64,000 nt of DNA from Clostridia bacterium (GCA_017501255.1 JAFVXE010000059.1:54166-118165); one strand, 5' to 3'; positions 33,121-41,583 are shown, counted from the first letter of the stretch. The notes: generated by a model not told the origin, from the sequence alone. Numbers and translations: made by a program.

Positions 33121-34440
33121 TCATTCCTGGACAAACTCATCGTAGATGGCACGGATGGCACGCTGGAAGTCAGCTTCATCCACACCCACCAGAATGCTCA
33201 GCTCGCTGCTGCCCTGATCGATCATGCGCACGTTGACGCCTTCCCGGCTGAGGGCAGTGAACAGCTTGGCAGCGGTACCGGGATTCTGCACCATGCCACG
33301 GCCAACGGTAGCAATAATGCCCATATCATCCTGAATGGTGAGAGAGTCGGGCGAAGTGAGTTCCATAATCCGCTTGACCACCTTGGCCTTGACAGGCTCC
33401 AATTCAGCGGCAGAAACCACCACGCACATGGTGTCGATACCGGTGGGCATATGCTCGAAGGACAGGCCGTTCTCTTCGATGGCCTGCAGCACACGGCGGC
33501 CAAAGCCCACTTCGCTGTTCATCATGGCCTTTTCCACAGACAGCACGCTGAAACCAAGGCGACCGGCGATACCGGTGATGATATAGGGATTCTCCTCATC
33601 CACTGCGCCATGCGTGATCATGGTGCCACGGGCATCAGGCTCGTTGGTGTTGCGGATGTTGGTGGGGATCCCTGCACGGTGCACCGGGAAAACGCTGTCC
33701 TCATGTAGCACGCCGGCACCCATGTAGGAAAGCTCACGCAGTTCGCTGTAGGTAATGTTGCGGATGGGGCGTGCATCGGGCACGATGCGGGGGTCGGTCA
33801 TCAGGAAACCGCTCACATCCGTCCAATTTTCGTACAGCTCCGCATAGGCGGCACGGGCCACGATTGCGCCGGTGATGTCGCTGCCGCCACGGGAGAAGGT
33901 TTTGATCTCGCCGCCGGCAATGCTGCCATAGAAACCGGGAATCACAGCCCGTTCCACGTGCTTGAGGGTGGAAGACATGACCGTGTGGGTCAGCTCGCTG
34001 TCAAAGGAGCCGTCTTCGGAGAAGAACACCAGATCCTTGGGATCAAGGAAGGTGTAGCCCAGATAATCGGCCAGAAGCAGACCGTTGAGATATTCGCCAC
34101 GGCTGGCCATGTAGTCTTCGGTCACGCCCAGTTCAATTTCTTTTTCCAGCTCATCCAGATGCTTGGCGATGTTAAAGTTCAGCTTCAACTCTTCCGCAAT
34201 GCTCAGATAGCGTTCCCGGATCATCTGAAACAGCGGGCGGAAGTCCTCGCCGGTCTTGCTGGCCCGGTAGGTACGGTAGAGCAGGTCGGTCACCTTTTCA
34301 TCCTTGTCAAACCGGCGGCCCGGGGCGCTGGGAATCACATAACAGCGCCGCTCATCCTTTTCAACAATCGCACGCACTTTGCGGAACTGACCCGCATCCG
34401 AAAGCGAACTGCCGCCAAACTTTGTAACAATCTTACCCAT
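33121..34440 (-). CDS. Aspartate kinase
   Basis: 439 residues, monofunctional. The kinase domain begins VTKFGGSSLSDAGQF, with the substrate segment ASRGEYLNGLLLADYLGY and FSRGGSDITGAIVA. Two C-terminal ACT domains are present (FSVLSVEKAMMNSEVGF and RGMVQNPGTAAKLFTALSREGVNVRMIDQGSSELSILVGV). It phosphorylates aspartate at the entry to lysine, threonine and methionine synthesis. GGAGG precedes the ATG. The leader of about 50 nt is too short for a lysine riboswitch. The GGSSLSDA variant and ~440 length resemble the class III-like clostridial enzymes. Confidence 0.94.
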   Translation of the reverse strand: MGKIVTKFGGSSLSDAGQFRKVRAIVEKDERRCYVIPSAPGRRFDKDEKVTDLLYRTYRASKTGEDFRPLFQMIRERYLSIAEELKLNFNIAKHLDELEKEIELGVTEDYMASRGEYLNGLLLADYLGYTFLDPKDLVFFSEDGSFDSELTHTVMSSTLKHVERAVIPGFYGSIAGGEIKTFSRGGSDITGAIVARAAYAELYENWTDVSGFLMTDPRIVPDARPIRNITYSELRELSYMGAGVLHEDSVFPVHRAGIPTNIRNTNEPDARGTMITHGAVDEENPYIITGIAGRLGFSVLSVEKAMMNSEVGFGRRVLQAIEENGLSFEHMPTGIDTMCVVVSAAELEPVKAKVVKRIMELTSPDSLTIQDDMGIIATVGRGMVQNPGTAAKLFTALSREGVNVRMIDQGSSELSILVGVDEADFQRAIRAIYDEFVQE

Positions 34441-34494
34441 TCGTCTATTCCCTCCAGACGGTTCAAGGGGACTGATGACCCCTCACAAAATCTT

Positions 34495-34524
34495 ATTTTA
34501 TCCCATATCCTACCGGAAAGTCAA
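34495..34524 (-). promoter_or_regulatory. Sigma-A promoter of aspartokinase
   Basis: On the minus strand TTGACT (34519-34524), 18-base spacer, TAAAAT (34495-34500), then a small AGGGG/CCCCT hairpin before the Shine-Dalgarno. Confidence 0.6.
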
Positions 34525-34557
34525 TCCCTGCGCCTGCAAAGGGTGACAAATACCATC

Positions 34558-34584
34558 AAAAAACACCCTGCGCAATGCAGGGTG
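34558..34584 (-). terminator. Terminator of the ireB-ruvX-DUF1292-GNAT unit
   Basis: CACCCTGC (34564-34571) pairs with GCAGGGTG (34577-34584); on the minus strand it is followed by TTTTTT, a clear intrinsic terminator. Confidence 0.85.
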
Positions 34585-34616
34585 ATATTGATTTGAGTAC
34601 GTTTCTGCCAGGCTGT

Positions 34617-34681
34617 AGCCCTTTGCAGTCCCCGTCCCCCTGCGTGGTCGGGATAATACAGGATATGCCCGACAAAGGGCT
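34617..34681 (-). other. Structured 65-nt segment before the terminator (candidate 3'UTR or small RNA)
   Basis: Outer arms AGCCCTTTG (34617-34625) and CAAAGGGCT (34673-34681) enclose an inner stem TCGGG (34648-34652) with CCCGA (34668-34672). It starts five bases after the GNAT stop codon and is followed on the same strand by the terminator at 34558-34584. It has no open frame of interest. Confidence 0.5.
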
Positions 34682-34686
34682 GGGTG

Positions 34687-35232
34687 TCAGCAAGTTGCCA
34701 GCCAATCCTCCCGCAGGATGCTCATCATGCCCAGATCAGCAAAGGCACCGTCGCTGTAATAGGCATGGCGCTTGACGCCTTCCAGCACAAAGCCGGCCTT
34801 CTGGTAACAGCGAAGGGCAGCGGCGTTCCCCATATGAACCTCCAGCTCAATGCGCTCAAGGCCAAGGGTCTGGAAAGCGAACTGAATGAGCAGCCGGAGG
34901 GCTTCCGTGCCCAAACCACGGCCACGGTCCGCTTCGCTGCCGATGACCATGCCGATTTCGCCCTGCCTCAGCCGCCAGTCCACCCGGAACATATCCAGCT
35001 GGCCGATATAGCGGCCATCCGCAGCATCGGCAATAACGAAATTGTAGCCATTGTGACTGGATTGCAGCATCCGATTCAGAAATTCCTGGGTATCCACAGT
35101 GGTCTGGGGAGCCCAGAAGCGGGCAGCCAGGTAACGGGTCACGCTGGCATCATTCACCCACTGACGGATGCAGGAAAAATCCTCAGATTGATATTCCCGC
35201 AGCATCACCTGCTCGCCAATCAGTCTGGGCAT
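34687..35232 (-). CDS. GNAT-family N-acetyltransferase (RimJ/RimL-like)
   Basis: 181 residues from the ATG at 35232, which overlaps the DUF1292 stop (TAATG). The fold is recognisable: LIGEQVMLREYQSEDFSCIRQW, the acetyl-CoA loop EADRGRGLGTEALRLLIQFAF and the late GNAAALRCYQKAGFVLEG. The RimJ/RimL-like subgroup acetylates protein N-termini or small amines; the substrate is not known. It is last in the ireB operon and is followed by a structured segment and a terminator. Confidence 0.87.
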   Translation of the reverse strand: MPRLIGEQVMLREYQSEDFSCIRQWVNDASVTRYLAARFWAPQTTVDTQEFLNRMLQSSHNGYNFVIADAADGRYIGQLDMFRVDWRLRQGEIGMVIGSEADRGRGLGTEALRLLIQFAFQTLGLERIELEVHMGNAAALRCYQKAGFVLEGVKRHAYYSDGAFADLGMMSILREDWLATC

Positions 35233-35564
35233 TATTCTTCGTCCTCGTCTTCCACCAGTTCCAGACCATCCAGCAGCATGGCCTCGTTGGCTTCGTCCTC
35301 TTCTTCCATGATGGCCATACACTTTTCAAACACGGCGTTCAGTTCGTCCTCATCCTCGATGGTGGCGTATACATCTTCGCCGCTCTCATCATCACGGATG
35401 ATCTTGAGAATGATGGCTTCGCCCTGCTGGCAATCGTCCATATCCTCAGTGGCCTCCAGCAGCACATAGTAGTTGCCTTCGTATTCCACAGTCATCAGGT
35501 GTTCAAAGTTAACGTCGTTTCCATTCTCATCCTGCAGCTGAACCAAGTTGTTGTTCTCTTCCAT
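35232..35564 (-). CDS. yrzB: DUF1292 acidic protein (YrzB-like)
   Basis: 110 residues, very acidic, with the DUF1292 core LQDENGNDVNFEHLMTVEYEGNYYVLLEATED and IILKIIRDDESGEDVYATIEDEDELNAVFE. The family is conserved next to ruvX and ireB in Firmicutes; function is unknown. GAGGAAAG precedes the ATG and it lies ten bases after ruvX. The tail (ELVEDEDEE) is almost all Asp/Glu. Confidence 0.9.
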   Translation of the reverse strand: MEENNNLVQLQDENGNDVNFEHLMTVEYEGNYYVLLEATEDMDDCQQGEAIILKIIRDDESGEDVYATIEDEDELNAVFEKCMAIMEEEDEANEAMLLDGLELVEDEDEE

Positions 35565-35574
35565 TGTTCTTTCC

Positions 35575-36015
35575 TCACTTTTCTTCGGAGTTGCCGACTA
35601 CCGCACCGGAAGCGATCCACTGCTCCAAAATAACAGCAGCAGCCAGCTTGTCCACATAATTCTTCCGATCCTCCCGGCGCACATTGCCGCCGATGAGAAC
35701 CCTTTCCGCCGTAACGGTGGTCATGCGTTCATCCTGATAGAACACATGAAGCCCCGCATCTGCCAGCACCTGACCAAAAGCCATGGCTTTCTGCGCCTGA
35801 GGGCCACGGGTGCCATCCATATTCAGCGGCAGCCCAAGCAGCACCAGTTCGGTATCATACCGCTGGCATAGCTGCTGCACATAACGGCTGTCCGGGCCAT
35901 ACCCCACCCGCTTGTAAACTTCCAGCGGCTGGGCAATGATCCGGCTTTCATCACTGACGGCCACACCGATGCGCACATCACCCACATCCAGTGCAATGAC
36001 TCGCTTGTTCGTCAT
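35575..36015 (-). CDS. ruvX: RuvX/YqgF-family putative Holliday junction resolvase
   Basis: 146 residues. RNase H-like fold with VIALDVGDVRIGVAVSDESR at the N-terminus (first catalytic Asp), VLLGLPLNMDGTRGPQAQKAMAF and the terminal VYFQDERMTTVTAE-like segment (YQDERMTTVTAERVL) with the conserved Glu. Family members act in 16S/23S rRNA processing or recombination. The ATG overlaps the ireB stop (TGATG). Confidence 0.94.
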   Translation of the reverse strand: MTNKRVIALDVGDVRIGVAVSDESRIIAQPLEVYKRVGYGPDSRYVQQLCQRYDTELVLLGLPLNMDGTRGPQAQKAMAFGQVLADAGLHVFYQDERMTTVTAERVLIGGNVRREDRKNYVDKLAAAVILEQWIASGAVVGNSEEK

Positions 36016-36275
36016 CAGCCATCCAGCCCTTTCAGGTAGCCCCGTACCAGCTCTTCCATGATTTCATCCCGCTCAACGCGGCAAATCATACTGCGGGCCT
36101 GCATATAGCTGGTGATATAGGTGGGATCACCGGAAATCAGATAACCCACAATCTGGGTGACAGGGTCGTAGCCTTTGGCTTGCAAGGCACGATATACATG
36201 ATTCAGGATGGCATGGGCATCGTTGGCACCTTCCATCACAGGGGAAAATTTGGCAGTTCCGCCCACTTCGAGCAT
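36015..36275 (-). CDS. ireB: IreB-family (UPF0297) regulatory phosphoprotein
   Basis: 86 residues. The diagnostic core [46 protein letters not shown] is intact. In Enterococcus, IreB is phosphorylated on N-terminal threonines by the IreK Ser/Thr kinase and controls cephalosporin tolerance. Here the N-terminus ([12 protein letters not shown]) has only one Thr before the core. AAGGAGG precedes the ATG. The usual upstream alaS is not here; instead an AI-2E-family gene lies downstream of its promoter in the other operon. Confidence 0.92.
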   Translation of the reverse strand: MLEVGGTAKFSPVMEGANDAHAILNHVYRALQAKGYDPVTQIVGYLISGDPTYITSYMQARSMICRVERDEIMEELVRGYLKGLDG

Positions 36276-36309
36276 GACAACGCCTCCTTATCGCTGGGTG
36301 TACAAATTC

Positions 36310-36338
36310 ATTATACACGGTTTCTTCTCATTTGGAAA
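36310..36338 (-). promoter_or_regulatory. Promoter of the ireB operon
   Basis: On the minus strand TATAAT (36310-36315) is perfect; TTTCCA (36333-36338) is a weak -35 at 17-base spacing. Confidence 0.5.
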
Positions 36339-36364
36339 GCGTTTCGAGCGAATTGAAGAACTTT

Positions 36365-37465
36365 TTACCTTTCTTTCACATCCTGCATGGCAGCTATACA
36401 GGCGCACCATTTTTGATGCTGGGCATACACCCTGAGCGCTGCCCGCAGGCACAGAAAAACCGGTACCGCCAGCAGAATACCAGCCACACCGCCCGCAGCG
36501 CCGCCCGCCATCAAACACAACAGCACTGCGATGGGATGCATTTTGGTAGCGTCGCTCATCATCTGGGGCGATAACCAACTGCCTTCCAGCTGCTGCACCA
36601 CCAGCACGACCGCCAGCGCCCACAGCATCCGTCCGCTGCCTGCCTGCAAACTGAATAGTACCACCACTGCACCACCCACGAACGGCCCCACATAGGGGAT
36701 CAATTCCATGATCCCCATCACAATCCCCAGTAAAAGCCACGCCGGAATGCCGCACAACAGCAGACCGATGGCCGTCATTGCCCCTACCGCCAGCGAAACC
36801 ATCAGCTGTCCACGAAGAAACCCCATTGTTTCCCGACGTACTTCCCGCAGCAGGCGCACGCTCATGCTGCGCTTGCGTACTGGCACCAGCAGCAACAACC
36901 ATTCGCCTATCTGCTTGCGGTCCTTCAGAAAATAGAAGCCCAACACCGGCGCAAGCATCCACCTGCTGAAACCGCCAGCTTTTTGCTGCATCCAGCCAAA
37001 CAAAGCCGGAATCGCCTTGCTGATCAGATTTTCACCGCCTACCGTCAGTTGCTTGCGAAGGGTATCCTGCACTGGCAATCCATTCTGTGAAAGCCACCGT
37101 TCCCCCTGATCCACCAACGCAGACAGTTTTTCCGAGACTGCCGGTATCAGCTCAAGCAGTTGCCTGGTCTGCTGGGCCAGCAGTGGCAGAAACACCAGCG
37201 CCACCGCTACCAGCACACCACCAAGACCAATCAGGCTCAAAGCAGCAGCCAGCCCCGGCTTCCATTTCCTCTCCAATAAGTGCATAAAAGGCAGAGCGAT
37301 CAACGCAACCACCAGACCGCAAAACAGCTGGATAGCAATGTGCCACAAAAGAAAACGGATCAAAAAGCAAACCAGCAAAACGACTGCCAGAACCAGCCAT
37401 CTTCGCCAATGGAATCTTGCCGCTTTATCATCCACCTGACCCGCCTGTTGCATGGATATCCTCAT
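36365..37465 (-). CDS. AI-2E/PerM-family membrane transporter
   Basis: 366 residues from the ATG at 37465 (after GGGGGAAAGGG); the ATG at 37453 is an alternative, and the frame opening at 37669 overlaps other genes. Eight or so membrane helices, with the family segments LPVQDTLRKQLTVGGENLISKAIPALFGW, APVLGFYFLKDRKQIGEWLLL, RRETMGFLRGQLMVSLAVGAMTAIGL and MELIPYVGPFVGG. Members export autoinducer-2 or act as Na+/H+ antiporters; clostridial members such as YtvI are linked to sporulation. It follows a PRC-barrel gene and a 47-codon gene. Confidence 0.85.
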   Translation of the reverse strand: MRISMQQAGQVDDKAARFHWRRWLVLAVVLLVCFLIRFLLWHIAIQLFCGLVVALIALPFMHLLERKWKPGLAAALSLIGLGGVLVAVALVFLPLLAQQTRQLLELIPAVSEKLSALVDQGERWLSQNGLPVQDTLRKQLTVGGENLISKAIPALFGWMQQKAGGFSRWMLAPVLGFYFLKDRKQIGEWLLLLVPVRKRSMSVRLLREVRRETMGFLRGQLMVSLAVGAMTAIGLLLCGIPAWLLLGIVMGIMELIPYVGPFVGGAVVVLFSLQAGSGRMLWALAVVLVVQQLEGSWLSPQMMSDATKMHPIAVLLCLMAGGAAGGVAGILLAVPVFLCLRAALRVYAQHQKWCACIAAMQDVKER

Positions 37466-37521
37466 CCCTTTCCCCCGGTTCAAAAACGGGATGCGGCATC
37501 CCTGTCCGCACCCCGCCTGTC

Positions 37522-37665
37522 TTACCAGCTCTTGGCCATCCGCACGATCCGATCCACGCTCTTTTGCGCCTGACGCTTCATTTTCTGGTTGCCGGGCATC
37601 AGCATCGTTCCTGCGCCGACTGCGAAACCCAAAGCGCCTACCATCATGGTTTTCATCATGTTCAT
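37522..37665 (-). CDS. Small 47-residue protein of unknown function
   Basis: Starts MNMMKTMMVGALGFAVGAG and ends VDRIVRMAKSW. The N-terminal ~25 residues are hydrophobic with small residues, possibly a membrane-associated glycine-zipper-like helix; the C-terminal half is basic and amphipathic. GGAGGGG lies five bases upstream. Its ATG overlaps the stop of the PRC-barrel gene by ATGA, which is strong evidence of real translation. It resembles short YtxH-like proteins in composition but I cannot assign it. Confidence 0.7.
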   Translation of the reverse strand: MNMMKTMMVGALGFAVGAGTMLMPGNQKMKRQAQKSVDRIVRMAKSW

Positions 37666-38144
37666 CCATGCCCCTCCAATCTGCTGCTTAACTCTGCCAA
37701 CGTGAGCAGGGTGTTGGTCACAACCCGATTGCCGCCGGGAACTCCCACTCCGATATGGTACTCCACCGCATAGCGGTGCTGCCCCAGGATTCTGCCAGCA
37801 AGGCTCTCGCTGATCTCAAGCGCCTTGATTCGGCAGGTTTCCATACAAATCACCGCATCCGTTACCACTCCCAGCAGGCTGCCATCATCCCGATACATCC
37901 TGCTGACCCGCTGGGGTAACTGAAGCGGTATTTTGCCCGGCGGTATCGCTATTGCAATGCAGTGCCGACCGATCAGACTGATGCCATGCGACGGCACCCA
38001 CTTCGCCGCACGGAGTCCATGCCGGATGATCAGCCCCATCAATTGCGAAGCCTGGGCGTCCGTCACACCGTGTTCCACCATTCCCACCAGCTTGCCCTGC
38101 CAAACCACCGGCATACCGGTCAACTGATCCAGCATCATCAGCAT
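37662..38144 (-). CDS. PRC-barrel domain protein
   Basis: 160 residues from the ATG at 38144, eight bases after GGGAGGG. Two PRC-barrel-like halves: LDQLTGMPVVWQGKLVGMVEHGVTD and YRDDGSLLGVVTDAVICMETCRIKALEISESLAGR. PRC-barrel proteins of this kind (YlmC/YmxH relatives) occur in sporulating Firmicutes, often in small operons of unknown purpose. It is coupled by ATGA to the 47-codon gene and then to the AI-2E-family gene, suggesting a three-gene transcription unit. Confidence 0.72.
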   Translation of the reverse strand: MLMMLDQLTGMPVVWQGKLVGMVEHGVTDAQASQLMGLIIRHGLRAAKWVPSHGISLIGRHCIAIAIPPGKIPLQLPQRVSRMYRDDGSLLGVVTDAVICMETCRIKALEISESLAGRILGQHRYAVEYHIGVGVPGGNRVVTNTLLTLAELSSRLEGHG

Positions 38145-38459
38145 GACATCACCCTCCCGTGCATTGGCACAGGTAGGTTGTCCCGATGCACGCATTTTGT
38201 TCCCAACAAAGCATGGCAGCCATCCCAGTCCAAAAATCGTCTATCCCTGGCAACTTCTGGCGGAAGGCAGTTACTCAAAACGGTATCGTACATAGATTCT
38301 TTTCAAGCAACGCCGGAAAGATTTCCAGAAAAACGCCACCATTCACCAGTCTACGCATAAACTGGTATTTCCCTTCGCAAGAAGCGCTCTCCCCCATTCG
38401 TCTGATAAGCGAATGGCCGATCAACAACGGCCTTCTGAAAACAAAGGAGGTATCCCCTT
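38145..38459. other. 315-bp divergent intergenic region
   Basis: This gap separates the minus-strand PRC-barrel operon from the + strand SH3 protein gene and should hold both promoters. I find no convincing consensus sigma-A hexamers. CATTCG-9-CGAATG (38396-38416 region) and GGCCG/CGGCC hairpins lie just upstream of the SH3 gene Shine-Dalgarno. No coding sequence is seen. Confidence 0.5.
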
Positions 38460-39386
38460 ATGCAAAAGTCCCGTCAATACAAAAGATGCCTCCAGGCATT
38501 GACTGTAACCGCTGCTCTGGCTCTGCCCATGGTTTCTTTGGCAGATGAATACATGATGGTACAGGGCGGCAAGCTGAACCTGCGCCAGGAACCTTCTCTG
38601 GAAGCCAAGGTGCTGGGTCAGTATCCCACCGGTACGTGGATGAATGTGCACGAAGAAACCGGCGAGTGGAGCAAGGTAACCGTGAATGGCAAGCAGGGCT
38701 ATGTGATGAGCAAGTTCCTGACCGATGGCGCATCCTCCGGCACCCTGTATGTGAAAACCAACACCGGTGTTGGCCTGAACCTGCGTGAAGAGCCCTCCAT
38801 GAGCGGCGCCATCATCACCAGCTTCAAGTCCGGCACGGCTGTGAAGGTACTCAGCCGCGGCACCGAATGGAGCAAGGTGCAGGTAGGCGATGCTGTGGGC
38901 TATATGTCCAACCGTTTCCTGACCGGTTCCGTGCAGAGCGGCTCCACCGGTTCCACCCAGACCAAGCAGGGCGTGGTAAAGAACCCCGGCGCCAATCAGG
39001 TGCTGCTGCTTCGTGAAAAGCCCAGCACCGATGCCCGTGTGCTTGGCAACTTCCGCAACGGTACGCAGGTGACCATCACCGGCGAAAGCGGCGATTTCTA
39101 CAAGGTAACCGTGGCTGGCAAGAGCGGCTACATGATGAAGAAGTTCATCAGTGTCAACACCGCCTCCACCTTCCCCACTGAGCCCTTCACCGCCAAGCTG
39201 ATCAACCCCAACGGCAACAGCATCGTCAATTTCCGCAAGGCTGCCGGTCTCAGCGCCCCCATCATCAAGACGCTGCCCGTTGGCACGGAAATCACCGTCA
39301 ACGAAATCGGCGAAACCTGGTGCAAGGTAACCGTGGATGGCGTGGATGGCTACATCAGCCGCTACTTCTTTACCGTAGCCCACTGA
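38460..39386 (+). CDS. Secreted protein with four tandem SH3b domains
   Basis: 308 residues with a signal peptide (MQKSRQYKRCLQALTVTAALALPMVSLADE). Four SH3b repeats follow, each with an L-N/R-x-R-(E/K)-x-P-S core: GGKLNLRQEPSLEAKVLG, GVGLNLREEPSMSGAIITS, QVLLLREKPSTDARVLG and NSIVNFRKAAGLSAPIIKT, each ending in a W/Y-KV(T/Q)V-(G/D)-GY(M/I) strand. SH3b domains bind peptidoglycan or teichoic polymers. No catalytic domain is attached, so it may be an adaptor, inhibitor or wall sensor. AAAGGAGG precedes the ATG. It is closed by a terminator. Confidence 0.88.
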   Translation: MQKSRQYKRCLQALTVTAALALPMVSLADEYMMVQGGKLNLRQEPSLEAKVLGQYPTGTWMNVHEETGEWSKVTVNGKQGYVMSKFLTDGASSGTLYVKTNTGVGLNLREEPSMSGAIITSFKSGTAVKVLSRGTEWSKVQVGDAVGYMSNRFLTGSVQSGSTGSTQTKQGVVKNPGANQVLLLREKPSTDARVLGNFRNGTQVTITGESGDFYKVTVAGKSGYMMKKFISVNTASTFPTEPFTAKLINPNGNSIVNFRKAAGLSAPIIKTLPVGTEITVNEIGETWCKVTVDGVDGYISRYFFTVAH

Positions 39387-39458
39387 GCCATAGCGTATTC
39401 TGACAATTGATACAAACGCTTCTGGCTTGTCATACTGCAAAAGCATTACAAAAAACGG

Positions 39459-39488
39459 CCGCCGCTGCTGGTTGAGCAGCGGCGGTTT
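39459..39488 (+). terminator. Terminator of the SH3b gene
   Basis: CCGCCGCTGCT (39459-39469) pairs with AGCAGCGGCGG (39475-39485), then TTTCC. Confidence 0.75.
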
Positions 39489-39523
39489 CCATTATGGCTT
39501 CAACAACAACTCCACAACAAAAA

Positions 39524-39550
39524 CTCCGTTCCCATACAGGAACGGAGCCT
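39524..39550. terminator. Terminator of rpsU (bidirectional)
   Basis: CTCCGTTCC (39524-39532) pairs with GGAACGGAG (39539-39547); minus-strand tail TTTTTGTTG, plus-strand tail CCTTTTG. Confidence 0.85.
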
Positions 39551-39567
39551 TTTGTTGATTTTTTGAA

Positions 39568-39741
39568 TCAGTACTTGCGCTTGCGTGCAGCTTCGGCTTT
39601 CTTCTTGCGCTTCACGCTGGGCTTCTCATAATGCTCACGCTTACGAGCTTCGGCCAAAACACCGGTGCGAGCACATTGACGTTTGAACCGCTTCAGAGCG
39701 CTTTCCAGGGATTCGTTTTCGCGAATGCGTACCTCGGACAC
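39568..39741 (-). CDS. rpsU: 30S ribosomal protein S21
   Basis: 57 residues, beginning (GTG) [21 protein letters not shown] and ending [12 protein letters not shown], the conserved S21 sequence with a highly basic tail. The GTG at 39741 follows GGGAGGG. S21 sits on the small-subunit platform near the anti-Shine-Dalgarno. It has its own consensus promoter in addition to possible read-through from hinT. Confidence 0.96.
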   Translation of the reverse strand: MSEVRIRENESLESALKRFKRQCARTGVLAEARKREHYEKPSVKRKKKAEAARKRKY

Positions 39742-39811
39742 TGTTATCCCTCCCCTCGCTCATATCGCCTTGCGCCTGCAATAACAGCAGACAGATAGCG
39801 AACTTACAGAT

Positions 39812-39840
39812 ATTATACAGCGTAAGTTGTTTCCCGTCAA
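39812..39840 (-). promoter_or_regulatory. Sigma-A promoter of rpsU
   Basis: On the minus strand TTGACG (39835-39840), 17-base spacer, TATAAT (39812-39817). Confidence 0.8.
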
Positions 39841-39865
39841 CCATGAATTTCGGTTTTTTACATTC

Positions 39866-40213
39866 TTACGCCATTCTTTCGGCTAATTTTTCGCCGCCCA
39901 GCACATGAAAATGAATGTGCTTCACGGTTTGACAGGCATTTTCGCCGCAATTATTGACAATGCGGTAGCCGCCTTCGGTGAGGCCCAGCTCCTTTGCCAC
40001 CTTGGCGCAGGTGCGCAGGCAGGCTGCCAGCTCGGCGTCGGTCAATTCTTCCACAGCATGAGCCACATCAGGGGTGTGCTTCTTGCTGACCACCAGCACG
40101 TGCACAGGGGCCTGAGGGCTGATATCATGGAAAGCATAGGTGTTTTCGTCCTCGCAAACCTTTTTGGAGGGAATGTCACCAGCGATAATTTTGCAAAACA
40201 GACAATCCTGCAT
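39866..40213 (-). CDS. hinT: HIT-family protein (HinT-like)
   Basis: 115 residues from the ATG at 40213. The zinc-free HIT fold is clear from CLFCKIIAGDIPSKKVCEDENTYAFHDISPQAPVHVLVVSKKH and the catalytic HIHFHVLGG triad near the C-terminus. HinT hydrolyses aminoacyl-AMP and nucleoside phosphoramidates. It continues the conserved run prmA-rsmE-mtaB-hinT-rpsU found in Firmicutes. Confidence 0.94.
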   Translation of the reverse strand: MQDCLFCKIIAGDIPSKKVCEDENTYAFHDISPQAPVHVLVVSKKHTPDVAHAVEELTDAELAACLRTCAKVAKELGLTEGGYRIVNNCGENACQTVKHIHFHVLGGEKLAERMA

Positions 40214-40260
40214 GGATGTACCTTCTTTCTCAATGGTAATGGAACGTATGGCTACTGCTC

Positions 40261-41553
40261 TTATTCGACAATTCTGCCTTCCATTCCTTCTTGGGTCAGA
40301 CCGGTCAACAGCACCTTCACAAGCTGACCGCTCTCGCCCCCTTCCACCGCCACCTGCACATATTCCGGGGTATAGCCCCCCATGCGTCCGTCGGGCAGCG
40401 GTTCTTCCAAAAGAACGGAACAAACTTCCCCAATCAGGCTCTCCCGGTAGGCCATCGCTGTTTGGGTTTCCAACGCTATCAGGCGATGCACCCGCTTTTC
40501 CTTCTCATTTTCGGGAATCTGATCCGGCATTTCGGCGGCAGGCGTTCCCTCCCGCTTGCTGTAGGGGAACACATGAATCTTGGCAAAGCCGACATTTTCG
40601 CAGAAATCCAGCGTCTGCTGGAACTCTTCTTCGGTTTCACCGGGGAAGCCCACGATCACATCGGTGGTGAATGCAGCTTTGGGCCAGACTGCCCGGAGAC
40701 GCTCCACTGCCGCCATGAACTGGGTGGTGTTGTAGCGGCGCTTCATGCGGCGAAGCACCGCATCCGAGCCGCTTTGCAACGCCAGATGAAACTGGGGGCA
40801 AAGCTGATTCAGCTGCCCCACGGAGGCAACAAACGCTTCATTTGCCACAACAGGCTCCAGCGACCCAAGGCGTACCCGATTCACGCCCTCGCAGGCGCAG
40901 ACCGCATGGATGGCGTCTGCCAGCGTGGGCTTGTCCGCTAAATCCCGGCCATAGCTGGTCAGGTGGATACCGGTGAGCACCAATTCGCCAAAGCCCGCAT
41001 CGCTGAGGGCCTGTGCTTCGGTGCGGATATCCTCCAGCGTGCGGGAACGGATGGGACCACGGACGCTGGGAATGATGCAGTAGGTGCAGCGGTTGTCGCA
41101 GCCCTCCTGAATTTTCATCACCGCCCGGGTATGCCCTTCATGGCGGCGAATGCTGAGCCGTTCATAGGGGACGCTTTCCAGCGCATCCACCGCAACAATC
41201 TGGGTATCCTCCCGGATGGCCTTCTCCAGCAATTCCACCACCTGCGCCCTGTGCTGGTTGCCGATGATGAGCCTTGCGCCGCTTTCCCGCAGCTGTGCGC
41301 CCAGGCGCTGGGCAAGGCACCCCGCCACCACCACATCCGCCTGGGGATTGCGGCGGCGCACCCGGCGCACCAGCTGCATGCTCTTTTTATCGCCCGTGCC
41401 GGTGACGGTGCAGGTGTTGACCACATACACATCTGCCGGAGCGTTGCCGTGCACCACGGTGTAGCCGTTTTGCTCGAAGCATTCCAGCATGGCCTGGGTA
41501 TCGTACTGGTTCACCTTGCAGCCCAGCGTGGTAAAAGAAACCGTTTTGGTCAT
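40261..41553 (-). CDS. mtaB: tRNA t6A37 methylthiotransferase MtaB
   Basis: 430 residues from the ATG at 41553 (GGAAGGA upstream); a TTG at 41574 is less likely. The UPF0004 domain starts VSFTTLGCKVNQYDTQAM and includes NTCTVTGTGDKKSMQ; the radical-SAM cluster is CDNRCTYCIIPSVRGPIRSR. A TRAM domain closes the protein. MtaB adds a methylthio group to t6A at position 37 of tRNAs reading ANN codons. MtaB rather than MiaB is favoured by the CKVNQYD and the operon with rsmE and prmA. Confidence 0.93.
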   Translation of the reverse strand: MTKTVSFTTLGCKVNQYDTQAMLECFEQNGYTVVHGNAPADVYVVNTCTVTGTGDKKSMQLVRRVRRRNPQADVVVAGCLAQRLGAQLRESGARLIIGNQHRAQVVELLEKAIREDTQIVAVDALESVPYERLSIRRHEGHTRAVMKIQEGCDNRCTYCIIPSVRGPIRSRTLEDIRTEAQALSDAGFGELVLTGIHLTSYGRDLADKPTLADAIHAVCACEGVNRVRLGSLEPVVANEAFVASVGQLNQLCPQFHLALQSGSDAVLRRMKRRYNTTQFMAAVERLRAVWPKAAFTTDVIVGFPGETEEEFQQTLDFCENVGFAKIHVFPYSKREGTPAAEMPDQIPENEKEKRVHRLIALETQTAMAYRESLIGEVCSVLLEEPLPDGRMGGYTPEYVQVAVEGGESGQLVKVLLTGLTQEGMEGRIVE

Positions 41554-41583
41554 GGTGTCATTCCTTCCCGCCAAAGCGAGGGA

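Noticed and set aside
34441..34560. Lysine riboswitch before aspartokinase
   Set aside because: The leader between the predicted promoter and the start codon is only about 50 nt, far too short for the ~170-nt riboswitch.
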